Source of the DNA: Balneolaceae bacterium
GTDB taxonomy: Bacteria; Bacteroidota; Rhodothermia; Balneolales; Balneolaceae
DNA: 64,000 nucleotides
NCBI GenBank assembly: GCA_009711805.1
Contig: VEMX01000021.1
Span: forward strand, 1 to 64,000
Direction of reading: 5' to 3'
Part shown: one piece after another, positions 54,147 to 62,320 of the stretch
Numbering within the stretch: position 1 is the stretch's first letter
How the letters are laid out: every line of letters starts with the position of its first letter
The notes under the pieces: generated by a model
What the model saw: only the letters and a program-made list of their open reading frames with translations
Databases searched by the model: none
Told to the model about the DNA's origin: nothing
Program-made: the position numbers and the translations under genes

Positions 54147-54575
54147 ATGAGTATTCAGGAAAAGCAGGAACGTATTGTTAAAGAATTTAAGGTTTTACAA
54201 GACTGGCCCGAGCGTTATAAATACATCATAAAGCTGGGCTCCAAAATGGATCCACTCCCGGAAGCCGACAAAGTGGATGAAAACCTTGTAAAAGGCTGTC
54301 AGAGCCAGGTATGGCTAACTGCCGATATGAATGATGGAAAAGTAGAGTACTACGCCGATAGTGATGCCGCTATTACCAAAGGACTGGTGGCGCTGATGGT
54401 ACGGTTTTTTTCGGGGCACGATCCGAATACGATTTTAACCACAAATCCTGATTTCATTGATGAAATTGGGATGGCTCAGCACCTATCTCCAACGCGCGCT
54501 AATGGTTTGGCGTCCATGGTTAAGCAGATGAAAATCTATGCTATGGCCTTCAAAACGAAAGAATCGTTATCTTAA
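54147..54575 (+). CDS. sufE: SufE family sulfur acceptor
   Basis: A 142-residue protein. The persulfide-carrying Cys51 is in VKGCQSQVWL, followed by the family text VEYYADSDAAITKGLVALMVRFFSGHDPNTIL and GMAQHLSPTRANGLASMVKQMK. It accepts sulfur from a cysteine desulfurase (SufS) for iron-sulfur cluster building. The rest of suf is elsewhere. It is followed after 54 bp by the hybrid kinase, probably as a separate unit. Confidence 0.95.
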   Translation: MSIQEKQERIVKEFKVLQDWPERYKYIIKLGSKMDPLPEADKVDENLVKGCQSQVWLTADMNDGKVEYYADSDAAITKGLVALMVRFFSGHDPNTILTTNPDFIDEIGMAQHLSPTRANGLASMVKQMKIYAMAFKTKESLS

Positions 54576-54629
54576 TCTAATTGTTCGGAAGTAAAAAAAT
54601 CAGTTTTTTATACACCTAAATTAGGTTAT

Positions 54630-56462
54630 ATGAGCGCCAAATTTTCATTTACGGGTATTTCAAACATTGCTTTAGGCAAAGACCTCCGGCAGCAAGAACA
54701 AGAAATTGGTAAATCAGGTGGACTGTATATACTTAATTCAGTCTCTTTTTTCCTGGTAGGGGTTTCTGTCCTCTTTCTTATTGCTTTTCAGATTAACCGA
54801 TCGGTTTCACTTACCTGGTTTTTTCTATCCGAAGCGGTCGCCTTTTTGTTAATCCCTATACTGGCACGGCAGGGCTTTGAGAAAACGTCGAAGATGCTCC
54901 TGATTATATATGTGAACATTGGGATTATCATATTGAGCTCCGTATTTGGTAGTCAGGCTATGATCCAGGCCTTCTTTATACCTGCGATGGGACTGTCGAT
55001 TTTGCTTTTCGATAATAAAGATATACAGCTTCGGAATGCAGGGATCATGTTCTCCATTATATCTTATTTTATACTCGATTATATCATATTTGAAAGCCTG
55101 CATATGACAGAGAGCGGATTTTCTGTTGTGCGGTGGAGCATACTTACAGCTTCTTTTGTTACTACCTGGATCATTTTTAATACCTTTTCAGAATTTAAAG
55201 AACAGGCCGAACACCGTACGCTTGAGCTGCTCGAAAAAGAAAAAGAGCTGAACCGTGAATTAAGTGCCAACCAAAAGAAACTGGAAAATTATATTGAGCA
55301 GCTGGAAGTAGCTTCCAGGGAATTGGAGAAAAGTACCCGGGCTAAATCGGATTTTCTGGCAACTATGAGCCATGAGATTCGAACTCCGATGAATGCTATC
55401 CTTGGGATGACGCATCTTTTGAAAGAAGATGAGCCCCGTAAAGATCAAATTGAGCCTATTAATATTCTTGATTTTTCCGGAAAAACACTCTTGTCTCTGA
55501 TTGATGATATCCTTGATTTCTCAAAAATTGAAGCGGGAAAAATTGAGTTTGAACACATTGACTTTGAGCTGGATAAGCTGATTAATGTTATCCTGGAAAG
55601 TTTCCGGGTTACGGCAGAAAACAAAGGCATTAATTTAAAAGTGACAGTGGATGAAGGAGTTCCCAATGCCCTGGTAGGAGATCCGGCGCGGTTAACCCAG
55701 ATATTGAATAATCTGCTCAGTAATGCTCTTAAGTTTACCGAAGAGGGTGAGGTGGAACTGGCTATTAAAGTATCAGACCGTGTCGATAAAGAGCTGCATA
55801 TGCAGTTTATTGTAAGTGATACCGGCATTGGAATTGAGGAAGAACGTAAAGAAACAATTTTTGAGAGTTTTACTCAGGCCAGCCAAAATACCAAGCGGTT
55901 GTTTGGAGGAACGGGTTTAGGACTTACGATCTGTAAACAGCTGGTGGAGCTGCAGAATGGCTCCATCACATTGGAAAGTGAAGAAGGGGTAGGCAGTACG
56001 TTTTATGTAGATTTGACGTTTGAGAAAGGCACAGATACCGCTGACGCTAATATCAATATGGACAGCTCGGTAAATGGGAGAGGGTTGAAAGGGCTCAGAG
56101 TACTGCTTGCCGAAGATAACCTGGTAAATCAGAAAGTGATGAATCGCTTTCTGGAGCGCTGGGATGTAGAAATGAAAGTTGTAGCTAATGGACAGGAAGC
56201 TGTAGTTGCCGCAAAAGAGAATGTGTATGATGTTGTGCTGATGGATCTTCAGATGCCCACAATGGATGGCTATGAGGCCACAGGGGAAATCCGCAGACTG
56301 GATGATCCCAATAAAAGAAAAGTACCGATCATTGCATTAACAGCGGCGGCACTAAAAGAAGTGAAAGAGCGGGTATATGCATCCGGGATGAACGATTTTG
56401 TGACCAAACCGTTCAATCCTGCCGAACTGGAAAGTAAGCTGCTTAAGTATATAAAAAACTAA
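54630..56462 (+). CDS. Hybrid sensor histidine kinase/response regulator
   Basis: A 610-residue protein. Residues 30-190 form about six membrane segments without a large sensor loop. A coiled coil (about 195-235) leads to HisKA with His248 in FLATMSHEIRTPMNAILGMTHLL, then HATPase_c with N-box (GDPARLTQILNNLLSNALKFTEEGEV) and G-boxes (DTGIGIE, FGGTGLGL). A C-terminal receiver (about 487-608) has Asp539 in VVLMDLQMPTMDGYEA. The sensed signal is in the membrane domain and unknown. It may phosphorylate the stand-alone receiver at 43558 or an HPt protein. Confidence 0.96.
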   Translation: MSAKFSFTGISNIALGKDLRQQEQEIGKSGGLYILNSVSFFLVGVSVLFLIAFQINRSVSLTWFFLSEAVAFLLIPILARQGFEKTSKMLLIIYVNIGIIILSSVFGSQAMIQAFFIPAMGLSILLFDNKDIQLRNAGIMFSIISYFILDYIIFESLHMTESGFSVVRWSILTASFVTTWIIFNTFSEFKEQAEHRTLELLEKEKELNRELSANQKKLENYIEQLEVASRELEKSTRAKSDFLATMSHEIRTPMNAILGMTHLLKEDEPRKDQIEPINILDFSGKTLLSLIDDILDFSKIEAGKIEFEHIDFELDKLINVILESFRVTAENKGINLKVTVDEGVPNALVGDPARLTQILNNLLSNALKFTEEGEVELAIKVSDRVDKELHMQFIVSDTGIGIEEERKETIFESFTQASQNTKRLFGGTGLGLTICKQLVELQNGSITLESEEGVGSTFYVDLTFEKGTDTADANINMDSSVNGRGLKGLRVLLAEDNLVNQKVMNRFLERWDVEMKVVANGQEAVVAAKENVYDVVLMDLQMPTMDGYEATGEIRRLDDPNKRKVPIIALTAAALKEVKERVYASGMNDFVTKPFNPAELESKLLKYIKN

Positions 56463-56489
56463 GAGCGCCTTCCCTCAATAGCTTTAATT

Positions 56490-57110
56490 TTATACCTCAT
56501 CCTCAAAAGTATTCTTCATAACTTCTGCAACGGCTTGGTCTGCTTCACGCTTAGAAGATGAAAGAGCTTCAATAACTCCTTTTTGGTCTTCCTGACTTCT
56601 GTTTTGATTGAATTTGAATGTCCCTTCCATCTCAAGTATTTCAAGCTGAATGCCAACAATAGCTTTTAGTAATCGGTCTCTTTTGGGATGGGCCGCTTCA
56701 TAATCCCATTCCGAATCAACCATTTCTTCATGATGATGGGTGAGCTGGTCAACCATTGATCGGAGCCGTTCTTTTTCATGTATAATAACCGGCTTGGCTT
56801 TCACATGCACCGCAGCATAATTCCAGGTAGGCACCGTATCTTTTTGTTCATACCAATCAGGGGAAATATAGGTGTGAGGGCCATGGAAAACTACCAATAC
56901 AGGTTCATTATCGGTAATACATTCCCAGTGCTTGTTAGCCCGGGAAAAATGGGCATATAATCTGTTGTTGTCCCGGTCAACCATAAAGGGGAGGTGGGTG
57001 GCTTCGGCTTCTTTTTGGTGTTGACTAAATAGCACTCCAAAACTATACTCTTCTATAAAATCGTATAGTTTCTCTGGGTTTTCTTCGCGGAATGATGATG
57101 GAATGTACAT
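56490..57110 (-). CDS. PaiB-like FMN-binding protein
   Basis: A 206-residue protein of the PaiB/FMN_bind_2 family: MYIPSSFREENPEKLYDFIEEYSFGVLFSQHQKEAEATHLPFMVDRDNNRLYAHFSRANKHWECITDNEPVLVVFHGPHTYISPDWY, then VPTWNYAAVHVKAKP. PaiB homologues were named negative transcriptional regulators but their FMN-binding split-barrel fold suggests an enzyme-like role. It converges with the hybrid kinase gene. Confidence 0.9.
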   Translation of the reverse strand: MYIPSSFREENPEKLYDFIEEYSFGVLFSQHQKEAEATHLPFMVDRDNNRLYAHFSRANKHWECITDNEPVLVVFHGPHTYISPDWYEQKDTVPTWNYAAVHVKAKPVIIHEKERLRSMVDQLTHHHEEMVDSEWDYEAAHPKRDRLLKAIVGIQLEILEMEGTFKFNQNRSQEDQKGVIEALSSSKREADQAVAEVMKNTFEDEV

Positions 57111-57236
57111 TTGTTAAAAAAGTTGGTTATTAATTTGTCCCCTTTTCTCTCCCTGGGTTATTATAAGGGTGAACATTAACATAGATTTTGCAACTTATTG
57201 ATGCTGCAAAATCACTTTAACATATATAATATTGCC

Positions 57237-57572
57237 ATGAATAAATACCTGCTTATACTTTTCGAGAAAGAAGATGTATACACAAACTTTTCTCCCGAGG
57301 AGATGCAACAAGAGATAGAAGCCCATGGTAAATGGATACAAGAACTGGGCAAACACTACGATTCTGGTGAACCGCTGGAGCAAGCCGCCAAAACGGTGAA
57401 CGGCAAAGAAAAAGTGGTGACAGACGGGCCATTTATGGAATCCAAAGAACTGGTGAGCGGTTTTTACATTCTTAAAGCCCATAATCTTGAAGAAGCTACA
57501 GAATTATCGAAGGGATGCCCGGTGCTGAAGCTCGGCGGTAATGTTGAGGTTCGGGAGATTGCACAGTTTTAA
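57237..57572 (+). CDS. YCII/DGPF family protein
   Basis: A 111-residue protein from ATG 57237 (an earlier ATG-less extension to 57198 is rejected). It has MNKYLLILFE..., the signature VTDGPFMESKELVSGFYILKAHNLEEATELSKGCPVLKLGGNVEVREI, of which DGPF and the ferredoxin-like fold define the family. It abuts the ECF sigma gene (stop TAA then ATG), the classic DGPF-ECF42 pair. These small proteins are thought to be dehydrogenase- or lactonase-like, substrate unknown. Confidence 0.92.
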   Translation: MNKYLLILFEKEDVYTNFSPEEMQQEIEAHGKWIQELGKHYDSGEPLEQAAKTVNGKEKVVTDGPFMESKELVSGFYILKAHNLEEATELSKGCPVLKLGGNVEVREIAQF

Positions 57573-58847
57573 ATGTGTGCTTCTACTTCAAATAATACGG
57601 CAGATCTCGTCGATCATCTTTTCCGGGAACAATCCGGAAAGATGACGGCGGTATTATGCCGTATCTTTGGATTGTACAACTCAGGGATTATTGAAGACAT
57701 TGTACAGGAGACTTTTATTGCAGCCTTAAAAACATGGCCGGTAAAAGGAGTACCCGAGAATGCCCCGGCCTGGCTCATGCAGGTGGCAAAGAACAAAACC
57801 CTGAATGTCATCAAAAAAAGAAAAAAGCTAAGCCAGTGGTCGCAGAATATGCAGGTTGGGGAGGAACACATCGAGCGTTTGTTTCTGGATGGAGAGATCA
57901 GAGACAGTCAGTTGCGGGTACTGGTGGCCTGTTGCTATCCCGAAATCCCGGTAAAGGTACAAATTATGCTTACCCTCAAAATTATCGGGGGATTTCATAA
58001 CAAGGAAATAGCCGGTGCCCTGCTGATGACTGAGGCGGCGGTTAAAAAAGCCATCTACAGAGCCAAAAAAGAAGTGCAAGTCCTGCATGATGGAAGTACA
58101 ATTCCCGGAACCAGGGAGGCTATAAACCGGGTAGATACTATCTACAGGGTAATATACCTGATGTTTAACGAAGGCTATAAAAGCAATTATAAAGATACTC
58201 CCGTAGATGAAGACCTTTGTTTTGAAGCGATAAGACTGGCCCACCTGCTGCTTAAAATTGAAGAGTTAAATCACGGCGAATGCCATGCATTGCTTTCATT
58301 GATGTATTTTGGGATGGCCCGCTTTCCAGCACGGACACGGGAAGGCATTTTGTTGGTAGATCTGAAAGAACAGAACCGGCAGCATTGGAATCAACAGTAT
58401 ATACAGGCAGGGTTTCACCACTTGAGGAAATCACGAGTGAGCACCAGGCTCAGCAAGTATCACCTGGAGAGTACTATTGCTTCACTGCATTGCTCGGCGG
58501 CCTCGTTCGATGAAACCGATTGGGAAACCATTGTAGGCTGCTACGAAAAGCTATTGCATATTGAAGGCACTCCTTTGATAAGAATTAATTATGCCATAGC
58601 CCTTGGTAAAGCAAAAAGCCCCCAGGAAGGAATTTTAGTATTGGATAAGATTGATACCAGACTATCAAAAAATGAACTGAGCCTGCTGCATGCAGCCCGC
58701 GGAGAGCTGCAGGCAGATATGGGGCATTATGCCGCCGCCAGGTCCTATTACCAGGTAGCCTGTGATATGGCGGTATCAGAAGCCGATAAAGCTTTTCTGA
58801 GAGAGAAAATGGAAGAGTGTAACAGAAAGGATATATCTCCGAATTAG
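57573..58847 (+). CDS. ECF RNA polymerase sigma factor, ECF42/DUF6596 type
   Basis: A 424-residue sigma factor. Region 2: LVDHLFREQSGKMTAVLCRIFGLYNSGIIEDIVQETFIAALKTWPVKGVPENAPAWLMQVAKNKTLNVIKK. Region 4: VQIMLTLKIIGGFHNKEIAGALLMTEAAVKKAIYRAKKEV. A long C-terminal extension (about 210-424, helical, TPR-like) replaces an anti-sigma factor in this group, with LMFNEGYKSNY as its marker. It starts on the base after the YCII stop, so the pair is one operon. It is the intact relative of the pseudogene at 5070. Confidence 0.95.
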   Translation: MCASTSNNTADLVDHLFREQSGKMTAVLCRIFGLYNSGIIEDIVQETFIAALKTWPVKGVPENAPAWLMQVAKNKTLNVIKKRKKLSQWSQNMQVGEEHIERLFLDGEIRDSQLRVLVACCYPEIPVKVQIMLTLKIIGGFHNKEIAGALLMTEAAVKKAIYRAKKEVQVLHDGSTIPGTREAINRVDTIYRVIYLMFNEGYKSNYKDTPVDEDLCFEAIRLAHLLLKIEELNHGECHALLSLMYFGMARFPARTREGILLVDLKEQNRQHWNQQYIQAGFHHLRKSRVSTRLSKYHLESTIASLHCSAASFDETDWETIVGCYEKLLHIEGTPLIRINYAIALGKAKSPQEGILVLDKIDTRLSKNELSLLHAARGELQADMGHYAAARSYYQVACDMAVSEADKAFLREKMEECNRKDISPN

Positions 58848-59094
58848 GACTAAATTAGCTGTACTATTGCCCGGGGTATAGGTCAATTTTGGTTGAAAAA
58901 TTCATGCTTCTTATGGAACAGCTTACTGAATAATCGAATCTTCCGATTAGGACTCCCCCACATTGGTTTTATTTTTCTAATATGCATTAGCTCACCGAAT
59001 ATGTAAGTTCGCATCCAAAAAAGGGAACCCTAACCGTAATATTCTATTTACATCTATATGGTATGATGGATAATGCGAGTTAACAATTAATGCT
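58848..59094. other. Non-coding gap
   Basis: No gene seen. It should hold the AsmA-family gene promoter; I note no clear motif. Confidence 0.4.
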
Positions 59095-62000
59095 ATGAGA
59101 GTTTTTCTGAAGATTACAGCCGGCGTATTATTATGTATAGTGGCCATCGCTATTGGATTGAACCTATATTTTACCAGCGACCGGCTTAAAACAACGGTTA
59201 TGCCTCACATTAAAGAGGCTGTGGGCGACCGGGTTGAGGTTCAGACCATGTCGCTAACATTCCTGAGTACTTTCCCCCATCCGGGAATCAGCATTGAAAA
59301 AATGAATATGACAGGTACTACTCCCCAGGATACCTTGATTAGCCTGGATGAATTGGATATTGGGATAAAAGCTATTTCTTCTCTTTTCGGGGATGGGATT
59401 AGTTTTTCTGAAATACAATTAAACAACCCCAGGATTTGGTATGAAGTCTATGAAGACAGCACTACAAATGTAGACCCTTTGTTTTCCGGAGGCTCAGATT
59501 CTTCTTCAGGAGAGATGGGAGTGAACATTCCATATTTCGAGATTAACAATGGAGATATTGCATACAGCGATGCTGTTGAGAATACGGAAGTGTACTTAAA
59601 AGATGTCAACGCAGACATTTCGCTACATTATGCCAAGTTGATTAAAAGTGAGGTAAACCTGCAGGCCGGTGCCTTGTATGCCAAGGCAGGCGGAAGTACC
59701 TACGTAAATGGTTTACCGGTTGAATTGTCAGAGACATCCACTATCAACCTAAAAGAAGAAATGGTGAGTATGGATGAGGGCACATTTTCTATAAAAGGGC
59801 TCGCTTTAAACCTGTCAGGGACATTCAGGGATTGGAGCACTTCGCCGGATGTAAGCCTGGTGTTTAATTCTTCCTCTAATAATTTTGGGGAACTGCTCCG
59901 GTTGGTGCCCGAAGAGTTTGAGTCGCACGTCCAGGGATTGGAAACGCATGGCATCCTTACGTTAAAAGGTACGGTTCGTGGTTCACTAAAAGGTGAAGAG
60001 CTGCCTGCTTTCGATATGCTGTTGAAGGTAGAAGAGGGATACCTCAGGAACCCGAACCTCGAAGAACCCATCGAGAATATACAGGTAGAAGCAAAGTTGT
60101 CGAACGATGCTTTGGCTGTGAATACTTTTAATGCAACGGCTGGAGATAACAGGATATCAGGCCATGGTGTTATTGAAAATCCGTTAGGGGATGAAGGAGA
60201 TTTTGAGCTGGATATAGATGGAGCCATCAACCTGGCTACGGTTGGCAGCTTTATTGATTTAACCACATTTGATATAGAGCAGATGAAGGGGCGTATGAGT
60301 TTGGATGCACAGGCATCAGGTAATACGGCAGAAATGAGCCAGGCTACATTTAGCGGAAGTGTGGTACTTCAGGATGGTACCCTTAAATATGCTGAGGTGC
60401 CGAAGGCTATCCATAATATCAATATAGATATTGAAGGAGACCAACAAGCAGCGCAGGTAAAAACAATGAAGTTACGGGCCGCCGGGAATACGTTTGATAT
60501 AAACGGAAATGTATTCAATCCCCTGGATAAGAATACACGAACTATAGACCTGGAAACCAATCTGAATTTTGATCTGGCTACCATCAAAGAGTTTTACCCC
60601 ATTGATGAGGATACACTCAAAATGGCTGGTTTGTTGACGGCTCATGCCCGGCTTGAAGGAAAGGCCGAACAGATTGAGCAGGCAGTGCAGAGCGGAAGTG
60701 TGAACCTGGAGAATGGGTTGATCGACTACCAAAAAGCAGGTAAACCCCTTCGGGATATTTCCCTGGAGTCGGTATTGGAAGGCAATAAGATGACTATTGT
60801 ACAGGCCGGATTCAAAAGCGGGGATAATGACCTGACCCTAAGCGGACTGATTACCGATTACCTGGATGATGACCGCAACATCAACCTGCAAATAAAGGGG
60901 CATGCCGAACTCTATGAACTTACCGATTATTACAAGCTTGATGGCATTTCATCTCTTACCGGACAAGCCGACCTGGATTTAATAGCAGAAGGGCCGGCGA
61001 ATACTCCTTCCGAGATAAGTTTTGATGGGAGTCTTGCGATCAAAGAAATGAATGCTGATGGAAGTTCTCTTCCTCAGCCAGTTGAAAATTTGAATGCCGA
61101 AATGGAGCTGAAACCGACCACAATGACTCTGAAAAACCTGACCATGAAACTGGGTTCTTCCGATATATCATTAAACGGGTCACTTCAGGATTATATGGAG
61201 CTATTGAAAGAAGAATCTCAGCGAGGTACTACTCCGCAGCTAACCGGTACTTTCCAAAGCAATTATTTTAACCTGGATGAATTGATAGATTGGAGCGATA
61301 CCACCGAGGCAGGAGAGGTGTTAATCCATTTGCCCGGGATCAACAGTATCCTTGAAGCTTCCATAGATAAGCTGGTGGTTACCGGGGTAGAAATGCGTAA
61401 CCTAAAAGCCAGCGTGGGAACTACACCGGAGCAGATTAAACTGAATGAAGCTTCCATCCAGATGTTTGAAGGAACAGCAAGCGGAGCTTTTACATGGGAT
61501 GTCCCGCGTCCCGACCGTACCTCAATTTCCTTTCAGGGCGCCTTGGATACGCTGAGGGCAGCGTCATTTTTCAGGGAATATGCCATTATGGGAGAGAAGA
61601 GTGCGTTTCACGAGTATATTTCGGGTTCATTCAGTACTCATGTTAACTACCATTCCGGGCTCAATAGCTATCTTAAGCCGTTGCTTGCTACATCCGATAT
61701 GGAGGGGGATTTTTCGATGAGCAAATCGCGGTTAAAGGGACATCCCGTACAGGATGCCATAGCTGAGTTTTTGAAAACCAAAGAGTTCCGAAATATGGTC
61801 CTCGATAAATGGGAAACCAGCTTTGCCATGGACAGCAGCATACTGAAGGTGAATAATCTGCAATTAACCAGCGAAGATATTGGCTTGGAGCTCAATGGCT
61901 CGCAGCACCTGGTACATGAGGAAGTTGATTATCAAGTGCAGTTATTGCTGCCTTCTCGCTTCAAAAAAGGGATTGCAGCTGTTATAACCCAACAGGCAGC

Positions 62001-62175
62001 AGATGCCCTTACGCAAGAAAATGGAACCGTCATGGTGCCGTTGCGGGTATCGGGTAAGCAGGATAATCTTTCTGTAAAACCAGACCAGGATGTTATAAAG
62101 CCCATAGTAAAAGATTACCTGAAGAATAAAGCCGGTAATGTGTTAAAAAAGCTTTTTAAAGATGATGGAGAATAA
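59095..62175 (+). CDS. AsmA-like (AsmA/TamB family) protein
   Basis: A 1026-residue protein with one N-terminal membrane anchor (MRVFLKITAGVLLCIVAIAIGLNLYF), followed by the AsmA-type entry (LKTTVMPHIKEAVGDRVEVQTMSLTFLSTFPHPGISIEKMNM) and a long run of repeating beta strands with periodic DxxLxxxxAxG and LxLxGxxxDYxxL motifs (for example LNLSGTFRDWSTSPDVSLVFNS, DLTLSGLITDYLDDDRNINLQIKGHA). It ends VMVPLRVSGKQDNLSVKPDQDVIKPIVKDYLKNKAGNVLKKLF. AsmA-family proteins bridge the envelope and are implicated in phospholipid transport to the outer membrane. Confidence 0.88.
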   Translation: MRVFLKITAGVLLCIVAIAIGLNLYFTSDRLKTTVMPHIKEAVGDRVEVQTMSLTFLSTFPHPGISIEKMNMTGTTPQDTLISLDELDIGIKAISSLFGDGISFSEIQLNNPRIWYEVYEDSTTNVDPLFSGGSDSSSGEMGVNIPYFEINNGDIAYSDAVENTEVYLKDVNADISLHYAKLIKSEVNLQAGALYAKAGGSTYVNGLPVELSETSTINLKEEMVSMDEGTFSIKGLALNLSGTFRDWSTSPDVSLVFNSSSNNFGELLRLVPEEFESHVQGLETHGILTLKGTVRGSLKGEELPAFDMLLKVEEGYLRNPNLEEPIENIQVEAKLSNDALAVNTFNATAGDNRISGHGVIENPLGDEGDFELDIDGAINLATVGSFIDLTTFDIEQMKGRMSLDAQASGNTAEMSQATFSGSVVLQDGTLKYAEVPKAIHNINIDIEGDQQAAQVKTMKLRAAGNTFDINGNVFNPLDKNTRTIDLETNLNFDLATIKEFYPIDEDTLKMAGLLTAHARLEGKAEQIEQAVQSGSVNLENGLIDYQKAGKPLRDISLESVLEGNKMTIVQAGFKSGDNDLTLSGLITDYLDDDRNINLQIKGHAELYELTDYYKLDGISSLTGQADLDLIAEGPANTPSEISFDGSLAIKEMNADGSSLPQPVENLNAEMELKPTTMTLKNLTMKLGSSDISLNGSLQDYMELLKEESQRGTTPQLTGTFQSNYFNLDELIDWSDTTEAGEVLIHLPGINSILEASIDKLVVTGVEMRNLKASVGTTPEQIKLNEASIQMFEGTASGAFTWDVPRPDRTSISFQGALDTLRAASFFREYAIMGEKSAFHEYISGSFSTHVNYHSGLNSYLKPLLATSDMEGDFSMSKSRLKGHPVQDAIAEFLKTKEFRNMVLDKWETSFAMDSSILKVNNLQLTSEDIGLELNGSQHLVHEEVDYQVQLLLPSRFKKGIAAVITQQAADALTQENGTVMVPLRVSGKQDNLSVKPDQDVIKPIVKDYLKNKAGNVLKKLFKDDGE

Positions 62176-62239
62176 ATAAGATCCGATTTGCTAAGCAGTA
62201 CTCTTTATCTTGAAGAGGGTTAAGCCGAATAATTTACCA

Positions 62240-62278
62240 AGAAAAGAAAGAGCCGCCTCTAAATCACGAGCGGCTCTT
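62240..62278 (-). terminator. Terminator of the PAS histidine kinase gene
   Basis: On the minus strand AAGAGCCGC and GCGGCTCTT pair perfectly around a 13-base loop, then TCTTTTCTT. Confidence 0.85.
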
Positions 62279-62320
62279 CGGAATCCATGCAAACTGCTTC
62301 ACTTTTTTGCGATGGGCTTC